Shown: piece after piece, positions 33,117 to 41,318 of the stretch
Layout: every line of letters begins with the position of its first letter
Numbering within the stretch: the first letter of the stretch is position 1
From: Rhodococcus_G sp042879035
GTDB taxonomy: Bacteria > Actinomycetota > Actinomycetes > Mycobacteriales > Mycobacteriaceae
Direction of reading: 5' to 3'
NCBI RefSeq assembly: GCF_042879035.1
Contig: NZ_JBIAOU010000002.1
Coordinates: forward strand, 1 to 64,000
DNA: 64,000 nt
Notes under the pieces: generated by a model
What the model saw: the letters and a program-made list of their open reading frames with translations, nothing else
The model's database searches: none
What the model was told of the DNA's origin: nothing
Position numbers and translations under genes: made by a program

Positions 33117-34349
33117 TCACCGAAATTCCCCACCCGTCTCCTTCGCTGCCGGCTCGACCCGGACTACTTCGGGTGGCCATCGACCGGGTGTGACGCCGAT
33201 TGGTGGCGTGTCCTCCCACGGCACCGTGGGACCTTCATTCCACGCTCCGGGTGAAGTGAAGTCGACGTCTCCGCCCTTGAAAACCGCCCCGGAGAAGTCG
33301 ACATCGGCACCACAGAAGACGGATTCGGAGAAGTCGACTTCGCCACCCCTGAGGAAGGCAGTCTCGGAGAAGTCGACATTTCCGCCTCTGAACACCGCCC
33401 CGGAGAAGTCGATCCGGCCGCCGCTGTAGACCTCGGCGCCGAAGAAGTTCACATCACTGTCGAGGATTGTCTCGGAGAAATCCACCATCCCTCCCCGAAA
33501 ACCGGCGCCGGAGAAGCTGATCCAGGAACTCTCGAAAGTGGCAGACCAGAAGCTGACCTCGCCGTCGACGAAGGTCGCCCTGGAGAAGTCGACCGTCGCG
33601 CCGGAGAACACGGATCCCCGAAAGCTGACCTCTCCGCTCTCGAAGACCGTTCCGGAAAAGTCGACCCGGCCGGAGAACCTGGCACCGAGGAAGTCCATCT
33701 CCGCACCGCGGAAATCCGTCTCGGAGAAGTCGAAGTGGCAGCACTGCCAGCTCGACGGCGCGTCCTTCTGGAGATGCTCACGGATCACGCCCACCACCGT
33801 CCGTCGGACCTGTCTCTCACCTTCGTCGGCGGTCAGTGAGTTGTAGGGCAAGCGCAGGTATCCACACAGCACATCGATGCACACTTGGCGTTCGCGGTCG
33901 TTGGGGGTGTCCGAGTTGTGCCAGTCGTCGGCGAGCGATGCCATCGCGTACACGCCAGCCAATCGGACCGTCCCCGAAGGATCGGCCAGTTGCGCCGCGG
34001 CGGAGGTGAATCTCGCTCGCAGGTCCCGCACGGTCTCACGACGGTGCGTCTGGTCCAGCGCCTGCTGCTGCCGATCCAAGGTGCCCTGAAGTTTCCTGTT
34101 CTCCGCCGCAAGCTGATCCCTTGCTTGGCGGAGTTGGTCTGCCGCGATCTTCTCGTTACTGATCCGAGTGCGGTGAACGCCGTAGTAGGCGACGAGAGCG
34201 GCGGCGAGAACACCGACTCCGCCGAGGACGGTTCCCTGCGCAGGTTGCAGGTCGTCCCACCGCCAGACGAGAAACGCCGACACGACGCACAGTGCACCAA
34301 TTGCCCCCGAAACCGCCGCGATTCGCCGCTGCATCGGTATCGACGGCAT
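33117..34349 (-). CDS. Membrane-anchored pentapeptide-repeat protein
   Basis: 410 residues from the ATG at 34349, which has a GGAGAAGG ribosome site. Two N-terminal membrane helices (about 8-28 and 40-58) are followed by a coiled coil (about 65-105), a helical middle domain and then a long run of pentapeptide repeats (about 200-360; units such as VDFSG, AVFRG, GNVDF and SETAF). These form a right-handed quadrilateral beta-helix facing the cytoplasm. Function is unknown; similar proteins scaffold membrane complexes. Confidence 0.85.
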   Translation of the reverse strand: MPSIPMQRRIAAVSGAIGALCVVSAFLVWRWDDLQPAQGTVLGGVGVLAAALVAYYGVHRTRISNEKIAADQLRQARDQLAAENRKLQGTLDRQQQALDQTHRRETVRDLRARFTSAAAQLADPSGTVRLAGVYAMASLADDWHNSDTPNDRERQVCIDVLCGYLRLPYNSLTADEGERQVRRTVVGVIREHLQKDAPSSWQCCHFDFSETDFRGAEMDFLGARFSGRVDFSGTVFESGEVSFRGSVFSGATVDFSRATFVDGEVSFWSATFESSWISFSGAGFRGGMVDFSETILDSDVNFFGAEVYSGGRIDFSGAVFRGGNVDFSETAFLRGGEVDFSESVFCGADVDFSGAVFKGGDVDFTSPGAWNEGPTVPWEDTPPIGVTPGRWPPEVVRVEPAAKETGGEFR

Positions 34350-34576
34350 CAGCCTTCTCCGGCGGAATGCTCCTGCCGGGTTGGTCGATCCGGTCACAGG
34401 ACAATCATCGCCCAAGGCGATCCGGATGTGCGTGTTTCGGCGCGTGTGGCTGAGGAAGGGTGGTTCCCCCGGCGGGGCCTGTCTGCCTGCCGGCGCAACA
34501 CGGCGATCCGATCCGGTGAGTGTGATCCCGACGGAGGTCCGTGAGGCACGTCACAGTGGCGCCCGGATCGTTCGGG

Positions 34577-34605
34577 TTGACAGTGCGCCACTGCCGCTGT
34601 CATTC
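34577..34605 (+). promoter_or_regulatory. Promoter of the SAM-IV leader
   Basis: A consensus -35 TTGACA (34577-34582) is separated by 17 bases from a weaker -10 TCATTC (34600-34605), just before the riboswitch. The preceding gap (34350-34576) shows nothing else. Confidence 0.5.
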
Positions 34606-34609
34606 TCGG

Positions 34610-34720
34610 TTCAGGTCATGAGTGCCAGCGCTTAGCCCCGGCTTGCTGGCCGGCAACCCTCCTCCGCGGTGGGGTGCCCCGGGTGACGACCTGGCCGTGT
34701 ATCCAAAACCGGACACGGCA
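34610..34720 (+). promoter_or_regulatory. SAM-IV riboswitch
   Basis: P1 is CAGGTC (34612-34617) with GACCTG (34688-34693). The conserved core runs ATGAGTGCCAGCG, then AGCCCCGGCTTGCTGGCCGG, CAACCCTCC, CGCGGTGGGGTGCCCCGGGTGA. A 3' hairpin CCGTGT...ACACGG (34695-34718) follows, as in SAM-IV. It would lower expression of the aminotransferase when S-adenosylmethionine is plentiful. Confidence 0.88.
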
Positions 34721-34780
34721 AGCGCGGACTCGATGCACAACCACTTCCAGCACGAGTCCCTTGACGTAAGGGATGACGCC

Positions 34781-36061
34781 ATGACCGCTGTACTCGACAC
34801 CACCATCGCCCTCGACGCCGCTGTCGACGAAAGCTGTGCCACCGCAGGGCCTTTCGCTTCGGTGTGTGGATCCGATCTGGTGGCGCCGCTGGCCGACGGC
34901 ACGTCGGTCACCTACGCCAACTTCGACTACGCGGCCAGCGCGCCGGCGCTGTCCGCGGTCGCGGAGGCGGTGCAGTCGCTGCTGCCGTTCTACGCGAGCG
35001 TGCACCGCGGTGCCGGATTCGCCTCCCAGGTGTGCACCGAGCGCTACGAGGGCGCCCGCGACGTGGTCGCCGACTTCGTCGGGGCCCGCACCGACGACGT
35101 CGTGGTCTTCACCCGCAACACCACGGACGCGCTGAACCTGCTCGCGTCCTGCGTGCCCGGCGACACCGTGGTCCTCGACATCGAGCACCACGCAAACCTG
35201 TTGCCCTGGAAGCGAAACGGTGCCCGGGTCGTCCGCTCCGCCGACACCGTCGAGGAGACCGTGCAGCGACTGGTCGCCGAACTGTGCACCCGTCCCGCCG
35301 CGCTGCTCGCCGTCACCGGTGCCTCCAACGTCACCGGCGAGGTGCTGCCCATCGCCCGGCTGGCCCGGATCGCCCACGAGTGCGGCGCCCGGATCGCCGT
35401 CGACGCGGCTCAGCTGCTGCCGCACCGCCGCGTCGACATCGCCGACCTCGACGTCGACTACCTCGTCTTCTCCGGTCACAAGCTGTACGCGCCGTTCGGT
35501 GCAGGTGCGCTCGTCGGGCGCGCCGACTGGCTCGACGTGGCCGAGCCGTACCTCGCCGGTGGCGGGGCGACGAAGAACGTCGACCTCGACGGCATCGAAT
35601 GGGCCACGGCCCCGCAGCGTCACGAGGCCGGGTCGCCGAACGTGCTCGGCGCCGTCGCGATCGCCGCCGCCTGCCAGGCCCTCGCCGCCTTCGACGCGGA
35701 CGCCGCACAGCGCCACGAGCGGGCACTCTGCGCCCGGCTCGTCGCCGGACTGTCCGACGTCGACGGCGTCGACGTGCTGCGGATCTGGCCGGATTCGCCG
35801 GATGCGGTCGGCATCGTCACCTTCACCGTCGCGGGCGCCGCGCCGCGCGAGGTCGCGACGTACCTGTCCGACCTGCACGGCATCGGCGTCCGGGACGGAC
35901 GTTTCTGCGCGCACCCGCTGCTGTCGCGGCTCGGCCACGGCGACGGCGCCGTCCGCGCGAGCCTCGGGCTGGGCAGCAGCAGCGCCGATGTGGACCGGTT
36001 GATCGCCGCCGTCGGCGAGTTCGTGCGTGGGCGCGCGACGGACGCCGCCGCGGCGCGGTAA
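34781..36061 (+). CDS. Class V aminotransferase-fold PLP enzyme
   Basis: 426 residues from the ATG at 34781. The PLP Lys is in FSGHKLYAPFGAGALVG; other marks are TRNTTDALNLLASC, DIEHHANLLPW and VDAAQLLPHRRVDI. It resembles cysteine desulfurase/selenocysteine lyase types, and the SAM-IV riboswitch upstream ties it to methionine or sulfur metabolism. The exact substrate is not clear from the sequence. The stop codon forms part of the promoter of the next short reading frame. Confidence 0.85.
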   Translation: MTAVLDTTIALDAAVDESCATAGPFASVCGSDLVAPLADGTSVTYANFDYAASAPALSAVAEAVQSLLPFYASVHRGAGFASQVCTERYEGARDVVADFVGARTDDVVVFTRNTTDALNLLASCVPGDTVVLDIEHHANLLPWKRNGARVVRSADTVEETVQRLVAELCTRPAALLAVTGASNVTGEVLPIARLARIAHECGARIAVDAAQLLPHRRVDIADLDVDYLVFSGHKLYAPFGAGALVGRADWLDVAEPYLAGGGATKNVDLDGIEWATAPQRHEAGSPNVLGAVAIAAACQALAAFDADAAQRHERALCARLVAGLSDVDGVDVLRIWPDSPDAVGIVTFTVAGAAPREVATYLSDLHGIGVRDGRFCAHPLLSRLGHGDGAVRASLGLGSSSADVDRLIAAVGEFVRGRATDAAAAR

Positions 36062-36071
36062 CATCCTTGCC

Positions 36072-36164
36072 ATGACAACGGCTGCGGCAGGCACGATCGA
36101 CGGTCAGTGGTGCCGTCGGCATGTCGACCTGTGCCGTACTGCCTCGGGTATGTGTCCGGCCTGA
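36072..36164 (+). CDS. Cysteine-rich leader peptide (attenuator uORF)
   Basis: 30 codons, with Cys at 14, 21 and 28 and the motif CRRHVDLCR. A -10 box TAACAT (36059-36064) ends seven bases before the ATG, so the transcript is probably leaderless. This matches the leaderless polycysteine uORFs described in mycobacteria that act as cysteine-responsive attenuators. The shortened LLM gene begins 50 bases downstream. Confidence 0.8.
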   Translation: MTTAAAGTIDGQWCRRHVDLCRTASGMCPA

Positions 36165-36214
36165 GTTCCAACTCGCCGAACCACGTCACCCCGCTACATC
36201 TCCCGAGGTCTGTC

Positions 36215-36832
36215 ATGTCTGCATCCTTCTCGTCCCTTCGTACTCGCCCGCTGCACGTGGCGGTCGAGCTGTCCGGCGCCGGCCACCACCCGGCGTCCGC
36301 CGCGCACACCGAGTTCCGGATCCCGGTGGGGCTCAGCGACTACTGGGTCCAGTTGACGTCGTCGTCGCTCGACCTGGTCGGTGATCCCGGATCGGTGGTC
36401 CGGGTCCGTGCCCACGACCTGCGTGAGGCGCAGCAGCGCCGCGAGGCGATCCGCGCCCGCGTCGCCGAGGACGGCCGCGATCCCGATTCGGTCGCCGTCC
36501 TGCTCGACATCGAGGTGCTGCTCGCCGACGACCACCGCAGCGCCCGACGGGAACTCGCCCGGCTTGACGCTGGGTTGCGTGAACCCCGTGTGCCCGAATC
36601 GATCTCGTATGTCGGCTCGGCCTCCGGTCTGGCCGGTCTGCTGGCCGACATCCGGGCCGCGGAGGTCGCGGACGGTGTCACCCTGCTGCCTCTGGTCCTG
36701 CCCCGGGTGCTCGACCGCGTCGTCGACGACGTGCTGCCGCTGCTGCACGACTCCGGCGTGACGCGCCCGTCCGCCGTCCTCGGCGAGGTGCTCGGCCGGT
36801 TCGGTCTCTCGCCACGCGAACTCGCCTCCTGA
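36215..36832 (+). CDS. Shortened luciferase-like (LLM) flavin monooxygenase-family protein
   Basis: 205 residues, about half of normal. The opening RPLHVAVELSGAGHHP looks like the start of NtaA/DszA-type enzymes, and the second half (ADGVTLLPLVLPRVLDRVVD) like their C-terminus. Much of the central flavin-binding barrel is missing. It follows a cysteine leader peptide, and a flavin reductase is encoded nearby on the other strand, so a sulfur-scavenging origin is likely. It may be a degraded enzyme or a family of reduced proteins. Confidence 0.65.
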   Translation: MSASFSSLRTRPLHVAVELSGAGHHPASAAHTEFRIPVGLSDYWVQLTSSSLDLVGDPGSVVRVRAHDLREAQQRREAIRARVAEDGRDPDSVAVLLDIEVLLADDHRSARRELARLDAGLREPRVPESISYVGSASGLAGLLADIRAAEVADGVTLLPLVLPRVLDRVVDDVLPLLHDSGVTRPSAVLGEVLGRFGLSPRELAS

Positions 36833-36844
36833 AACAGCCTCCAC

Positions 36845-36888
36845 GAAGCGAACCCTCGCCCGGTCGGGACCGGGCGAGGGTTCGCTTC
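36845..36888. terminator. Bidirectional terminator hairpin
   Basis: Perfect 20-base arms (36845-36864 and 36869-36888) with loop CGGG lie between convergent genes; the right arm includes part of the winged-helix stop codon. Confidence 0.8.
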
Positions 36889-37357
36889 AGTGTGTGACGA
36901 CGTGGATCTGCGGGTCGGGGTCGTAGCGGTAGCCGGCCCCGCGGACCGTGGTCACCTGCCTGCCGAACCGGCCCAGCTTGGTGCGCACCCGCGACACGTG
37001 CACGTCGACGCTGCGTCCAGCGCGGTCCCGCTCGCCGAGGGTGCCGCACAGTTCGAGCATCCGCCGCCGCGACACCACCACCCGCGGCCGGCTCGTGAGA
37101 TGGGACAGGATCTCGAATTCGGTGTGGCTCAACGAGACCGGTGTCCCGTCGAGCCGGACCTCGCGGGCGGGCAGATCGATCAGAAGCGGGGCCACCGGGT
37201 CGAGCCGGGTGAGGGCGTCGACGCCGGGCACCAATTCGCGCGCGGTCGCTCGGAGGGCTTCTGCGAGTGCGGCGAGCTGGCGGTGGTCGGTGGAACCGGT
37301 GAACTGCAGGGTGAGCACCAGATCGGTGCTCGACTCACGCACGTACGAAGGGATCAT
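36887..37357 (-). CDS. OmpR/PhoB-type winged-helix protein without receiver domain
   Basis: 156 residues from the ATG at 37357 (GTGGAG ribosome site); a GTG at 37369 is possible. The C-terminal half is an OmpR-type DNA-binding domain: LSHTEFEILSHLTSRPRVVVS, then RSVDVHVSRVRTKLG, and VRGAGYRYD. The N-terminal ~60 residues are not a receiver domain and lack the phospho-Asp pocket. It follows the flavin reductase and a short Cys-containing frame, and may regulate the sulfur locus. Confidence 0.8.
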   Translation of the reverse strand: MIPSYVRESSTDLVLTLQFTGSTDHRQLAALAEALRATARELVPGVDALTRLDPVAPLLIDLPAREVRLDGTPVSLSHTEFEILSHLTSRPRVVVSRRRMLELCGTLGERDRAGRSVDVHVSRVRTKLGRFGRQVTTVRGAGYRYDPDPQIHVVTH

Positions 37358-37394
37358 GTGGGACTCCACGTCGGAAGGGGGTTCGGCGGTCGGG

Positions 37395-37451
37395 TCAGCG
37401 ACAGCCGCGACACTCCCGTCCGACGTGGATTGCGTTGTGCGCGATGATCAT
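37395..37451 (-). CDS. Short Cys-containing frame, possible leader peptide
   Basis: 18 codons; the peptide ends HVGRECRGCR with Cys14 and Cys17. The ATG overlaps the flavin reductase stop (ATGA) and the frame ends 37 bases before the winged-helix start. It resembles the other two leader peptides of the locus only in its Cys-rich end, so the call is weaker. Confidence 0.45.
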   Translation of the reverse strand: MIIAHNAIHVGRECRGCR

Positions 37452-38005
37452 TCGCCCAATGGGGTGGATCGATGGTAGCGGCCGTCGTGGTACAGCAGCG
37501 GAGACGCTGCCGCCTCGGCGTCGTTCTCGTCGTGGATCCGGGTCACCAGTCCGATCACGAGGGTGTGATCGCCCGCCGGAATCAGCTGATGCACGGTGGT
37601 GCGCAACCAGATCGGGGTTCCGTGCAGCACCGGCTCGCCGCTCTCGAGGCGCTTCCACAGCGAGGTGTCCGCGAAGCGCTGGTCGGCGCTGCGGGAGAAC
37701 CGCTCCGCGAGCGGGTGCTGGTGCTCGCCGAGCAGGTGGATCACCACCGAATCCGCAGCGTGCAACGCCCGGATGGACGACGAGGTGTGCGCGATGTTGA
37801 ACGACACGAGCGGCGGGTCCAGCGACAGCGACGCGAACGACGTCGCGGTGAAGCCGACCGGCCCGGACCCGGAGTCGAGAGTGACGATCGTGACGCCGGC
37901 GGGGTACCGACGCATCGCCGCCCGGTATCCGTCGGCGGTGACGGCGGTGCCGTCCACCGGCGCGGTGGCGGGGTTCTGCTGCTGGGGTTCGAGCGACTGG
38001 GGCAT
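37448..38005 (-). CDS. Flavin reductase family protein (FMN, DszD/HpaC-like)
   Basis: 185 residues. Family marks are MRRYPAGVTIVTLDSG, FTATSFASLSLDPPLVSFNI and DHTLVIGLVTRI, which fold into the split-barrel flavin-binding domain. It supplies reduced FMN to a two-component monooxygenase. A cysteine leader peptide stands upstream (38117-38188), placing it in the sulfur-starvation response, with LLM-type desulfonating or desulfurising enzymes as natural partners. Confidence 0.87.
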   Translation of the reverse strand: MPQSLEPQQQNPATAPVDGTAVTADGYRAAMRRYPAGVTIVTLDSGSGPVGFTATSFASLSLDPPLVSFNIAHTSSSIRALHAADSVVIHLLGEHQHPLAERFSRSADQRFADTSLWKRLESGEPVLHGTPIWLRTTVHQLIPAGDHTLVIGLVTRIHDENDAEAAASPLLYHDGRYHRSTPLGE

Positions 38006-38116
38006 GGGTACTTTCGATTCGGGTGCGCAGGCGACCGGATGCGCCGGCTGTCATGGATGCGCGCGCCGGGGACGCGCTGGGAAACGCGCACGCGGGACGT
38101 GCGCGCCTGTGGTTCG

Positions 38117-38188
38117 AATCAGTGCGAACACAGGCACGTCGTGACACGGCACAGGTCGACGTGGCGACGTCGCCAGCCCTGTTCGGTC
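38117..38188 (-). CDS. Cysteine-rich leader peptide (attenuator uORF)
   Basis: 23 codons from a GTG at 38188 with a GGAGG ribosome site. The peptide contains RRRHVDLCRVTTCLCSH, with Cys at 14, 19 and 21. The RRHVDLCR core is shared with the peptide at 36072. A TATAGT -10 box (38214-38219, minus strand) lies about 25 bases upstream. It precedes the flavin reductase by 111 bases, room for a terminator/antiterminator structure. Confidence 0.78.
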
Positions 38189-38290
38189 ACGGTGCCTCCA
38201 GAATCGGTTTGCACCACTATAGGTCGACCGCCGGTGCGCGTCGACGGCGAGCCTCGGGTTCGATGCGTCGGCGGGGTGTCGGCGGGCCCG

Positions 38291-38764
38291 TCAGTTCATG
38301 TCGACGGCCAGTCCTGCGGTGATTCGCAGCAGTTCGCGGAAGGTCGTCCGGAACACCGCGTCGGGGCAGCCCGCCGCGGCCCACAGTTCGGGATACGCCT
38401 CGAGTGCGTTGTCGACGTAGGTCGACAGGTTCGTCGGGTGCCCCACTGGTGCGACGCCGCCGACGGGCTGCCCGGTGACCTCGCGGACGAGTGTCGCGGG
38501 GGCCGGCGTGAGCGTGCCCTCGAGGCGTTTGCCGGTGCGTTCGGTGTCGACCTGGTGGGCGCCGGACACCAGCAGCAGGACGGGTTCGTCGTCGAGGAGG
38601 AACACCAGTGACTTGATGATCGCTCCGACGTCGACGCCGAGGGTGGTGGCGGCGTCGGCGGCGGTGTGGGTCGGCGCGTCCTGCGTGACCACCACGCCGT
38701 GGTGGCCGCGCGAGATCAGTGTCCGTGCGACGTTGGCCGCGTTCGGGTGCAGTGTTCTCGCCAT
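38291..38764 (-). CDS. YbaK/EbsC-type aminoacyl-tRNA deacylase
   Basis: 157 residues covering the YbaK fold. Marks are AADAATTLGVDVGAIIKSLVF with the conserved Lys, VSGAHQVD and VGGVAPVGHPT near the catalytic pocket. Such proteins hydrolyse mischarged Cys-tRNA(Pro) or related species in the cytoplasm. It lies just upstream of the cysteine-controlled flavin reductase, but on its own transcription unit. Confidence 0.85.
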   Translation of the reverse strand: MARTLHPNAANVARTLISRGHHGVVVTQDAPTHTAADAATTLGVDVGAIIKSLVFLLDDEPVLLLVSGAHQVDTERTGKRLEGTLTPAPATLVREVTGQPVGGVAPVGHPTNLSTYVDNALEAYPELWAAAGCPDAVFRTTFRELLRITAGLAVDMN

Positions 38765-38827
38765 GCCCCACCCTAGGACCGGCGGGCATCCTGTGCGCGA
38801 CGAAACGCTCGGGTCGAATTGCGTCCG

Positions 38828-39919
38828 TTATGCGACCTCGGGTGCCGAGCTCCGTGCTGCGAGACGAGCGGTGCAGCCGAACACCGCGACGACGCCGACC
38901 ACGGTGTAGAGGACGAGCGTCGCGATCGGCTGCCCGATGCCCGTGCCGTGGAAGTAGACGATGCTGCGCACGCCCTCCGTACCCGCGCCCGGCGTGATCC
39001 ACCGGCCGATGGCCGCATAGAACAAGGGCAGGACGTTCGATCCGAACGCGCCTCCGGCGCTGGGGTTTCCGAGGACCACGAAGATGACGATCGCCAGCGG
39101 CACCGCCAGGATTCCGAGCGCGGCCCGCAGTCCCGCCGTGAACATGCCAGTGGCGAACACCACCCCGGCGCCGAGCAGCGTCAACGGCAACAGGTGGCCG
39201 GTGAACGTGCCGAGCACGGTGGTCGTGATCAGGGCGCCGACGAATCCCGACGCCGCCGCGTATCCGGCCGTGATCGTCGTGTGCAGCCCGGCCTCGCGCA
39301 GCGTGCGCGGTGCCCCGATCAGCAGTCCGACCGCAGCCGCGAGCAGGTAGCCGCCGACCACCCAGCCGATCGACAAGTAGAAGCCGGACAGGCCGCGGTT
39401 GTCGTGGACGCCGACCGGAATCTCGTCGCGCACGACGAAGGTCCGTCCGCTGTCGGCGGTGGCCGCGGTGAAGATTCTCTCGAGCGCGGTTGCGGCGGAA
39501 CTGCCCGCGGCGCTCGCGGTGATCAGGGTGTCCGGGCCGCTCGCCGCGATCACGTACGCGCCCATCACCTCGCGGTCGCCGATCAGGGTGCGGGCCTCGT
39601 AGGTGGTGGCCGCGACGCGGGCCTGCACGGGGTGTCCGTCGATCGCGCCCAGACGGTCGACCACCTGCTGGTCGGCGCCCGCGGGCAGTCCCGGTTCCGC
39701 GACCACCGCGATCGGGATGTCGTGTGGGGTGGGCTGGTGGAACGCGGCGACGTAGCTGGTGATGAATCCGATCTGGAGCAGCAGGACGCCGACCGCGACC
39801 GCGACGAGGATCTGCTTCGGGCTGTACCGGTCGGTGGGGCTGGTGGAGCGGTGTGGCGGGGTGGCGTCCGGTGCGGAGGCCGTGTCGCCGGGGGTCGCGT
39901 CGAGATCGGTGGTGGTCAT
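38828..39919 (-). CDS. ABC-2-type/YhgE-like membrane protein
   Basis: 363 residues. One membrane helix near the N-terminus (about 36-58) is followed by a long extracytoplasmic domain (about 60-170), and then five or six helices. This plan matches YhgE/Pip or ABC-2 permease-like proteins of actinobacteria. No ATPase gene is adjacent. It is divergent from a TetR gene across two tandem operators, so it is probably the TetR target and may be involved in export or envelope stress. Confidence 0.75.
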   Translation of the reverse strand: MTTTDLDATPGDTASAPDATPPHRSTSPTDRYSPKQILVAVAVGVLLLQIGFITSYVAAFHQPTPHDIPIAVVAEPGLPAGADQQVVDRLGAIDGHPVQARVAATTYEARTLIGDREVMGAYVIAASGPDTLITASAAGSSAATALERIFTAATADSGRTFVVRDEIPVGVHDNRGLSGFYLSIGWVVGGYLLAAAVGLLIGAPRTLREAGLHTTITAGYAAASGFVGALITTTVLGTFTGHLLPLTLLGAGVVFATGMFTAGLRAALGILAVPLAIVIFVVLGNPSAGGAFGSNVLPLFYAAIGRWITPGAGTEGVRSIVYFHGTGIGQPIATLVLYTVVGVVAVFGCTARLAARSSAPEVA

Positions 39920-39944
39920 CGGGAGTCTGCCTTTGCCGCGTTGT

Positions 39945-39975
39945 GAATACCCAAGGTATTGAATACCCTAGGTAT
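39945..39975. promoter_or_regulatory. Two tandem TetR operators
   Basis: AATACC-CAA-GGTATT (39945-39959) is a perfect palindrome; AATACC-CTA-GGTATC (39961-39975) differs by one base. They are spaced 16 bases, between the membrane-protein and TetR genes. Confidence 0.65.
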
Positions 39976-40012
39976 CCAAAATCGGGGCGGTCAAGCTGGA
40001 AAATGGACAACC

Positions 40013-40675
40013 GTGGAATCTGAGTCGAGGACGACACCGGAGCGGCGGCCGCGAGCCGCCTCACACGCCGATCCCGGGATGCTGACCCGGCCCTCGCGCA
40101 CCGAGGTCCGCCGCCGCCTCCTCGACGCCGCTGCGGAGGAGTTCGCCGAACGCGGTTTCGGTGCCGCCCGGCTCACCGAGATCGCGCGACGTGCCGGATT
40201 CACCAAGGGCGCCGTCTACTCCAACTTCGACTCCAAGCAGGACCTGTTCGCGGAGCTGTTCGCCGACCGCTCCCTCGAACTCGCCGGACGGGTTCTCGCC
40301 GAGATCGCCGGACTCGACGTCGGCGCCGCCGCCGGGCGCGGCGGAGAGACCATCAGCGCCTGGCTGGTCGGGGACCCGGGGTGGGCTCTGCTCGTCCTGG
40401 AATTCGGCGTCCAGGCCGCCCGCGAACCCGCGGTCGCCGAGGCCTACCTGCGCGAACGCCGATCCCTGCGGCGGCAGATCGAGGAACTGATCGCCGAGCG
40501 GGCGGCCGAATGGGGAATCCGCGTCGACGCGCGCACGACGGCCATCACGCTGATGGCCCTGATCTCCGGACTGATGCTCGAGCACGCCGTCGACCCTGAG
40601 CAGGTGGACCGGCGCGCCGTGCAGGCAGCGGTCTCGGGGCTGTTCGCCAGCGCCCTCGGACGCGGTCAGGAGTAG
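40013..40675 (+). CDS. TetR/AcrR family transcriptional regulator
   Basis: 220 residues from the GTG at 40013; a longer frame from 39959 would translate through the operators. The helix-turn-helix is LTEIARRAGFTKGAVYSNF, followed by DSKQDLFAELF. The C-terminal domain has long helices typical of the AcrR group; the ligand is not known. It likely represses the divergent membrane-protein gene and itself. Confidence 0.85.
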   Translation: MESESRTTPERRPRAASHADPGMLTRPSRTEVRRRLLDAAAEEFAERGFGAARLTEIARRAGFTKGAVYSNFDSKQDLFAELFADRSLELAGRVLAEIAGLDVGAAAGRGGETISAWLVGDPGWALLVLEFGVQAAREPAVAEAYLRERRSLRRQIEELIAERAAEWGIRVDARTTAITLMALISGLMLEHAVDPEQVDRRAVQAAVSGLFASALGRGQE

Positions 40676-41190
40676 TTGTCGTAACCGCCCTCGGGGCCGA
40701 GCATCCGCTGGATCCGGGTGCGATTGACCTTCGCGAGTTCGCTGACCATCGTCTTGCGTTCGACCTCGGGGGAGTGGGACATCCGCGCGTCGAGGTCGAG
40801 GAGCAGTTCGGTTGCGTCGCGGCCGGCGGCGCACCACAGGTACGGATAGCCGAACCGCTGCTCGTAGCTCTCGCAGGCGATCAGGACGGCCAGCATCGTC
40901 TCCTCGTCGGGCGCCCACACCGCGCACTGCTCGAGTGAGGAGGCGGTGGTGTGGATCCGGCGGGCCACGGTCGGGTGGCACTGCAGTGCGATGTCGATGT
41001 CGGCGGGTGACAGTTCGAAGAGTTCGGTATCGGCACTGCTGAGCAGTGCGTCGTGGGACACGTAGGGGCGTCCGTCCACGATTCGGCCCGCCCAGATCAC
41101 CGAGTAGTAGCACTCGAACAGGGCATGGGTTGCGCTGCGGGGTGCAAGGGCGTTGAACCGATCCAGTCCGATGCCCTGGTGCATCAACAT
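40666..41190 (-). CDS. OHCU decarboxylase (uric acid degradation)
   Basis: 174 residues from the ATG at 41190 (GGGGAGG ribosome site). The N-terminal signature is MHQGIGLDRFNAL, then ATHALFECYYSVIWAGRIVD with the catalytic region, and later YEQRFGYPYLWCAAGRD. It converts 2-oxo-4-hydroxy-4-carboxy-5-ureidoimidazoline to allantoin. The other urate genes (uricase, HIU hydrolase) are not in the window; the allantoate-type hydrolase at 8649 could belong to the same pathway but is far away. Confidence 0.85.
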   Translation of the reverse strand: MLMHQGIGLDRFNALAPRSATHALFECYYSVIWAGRIVDGRPYVSHDALLSSADTELFELSPADIDIALQCHPTVARRIHTTASSLEQCAVWAPDEETMLAVLIACESYEQRFGYPYLWCAAGRDATELLLDLDARMSHSPEVERKTMVSELAKVNRTRIQRMLGPEGGYDNYS

Positions 41191-41318
41191 CTCGACCTCC
41201 CCGCGTCGAAAGCATCCCGTGCGTACATCGTGACGGCCGGTCCGCGGCGACGCCACCTGCGGCGACCGAAATTTTCACAGGCTTAACGGGCGGCCACGAA
41301 AGAGGTTACTCTCGAGTA

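Noticed and set aside
39959..40012. Upstream extension of the TetR gene
   Set aside because: It would translate through the palindromic operators; the GTG at 40013 fits TetR proteins better.
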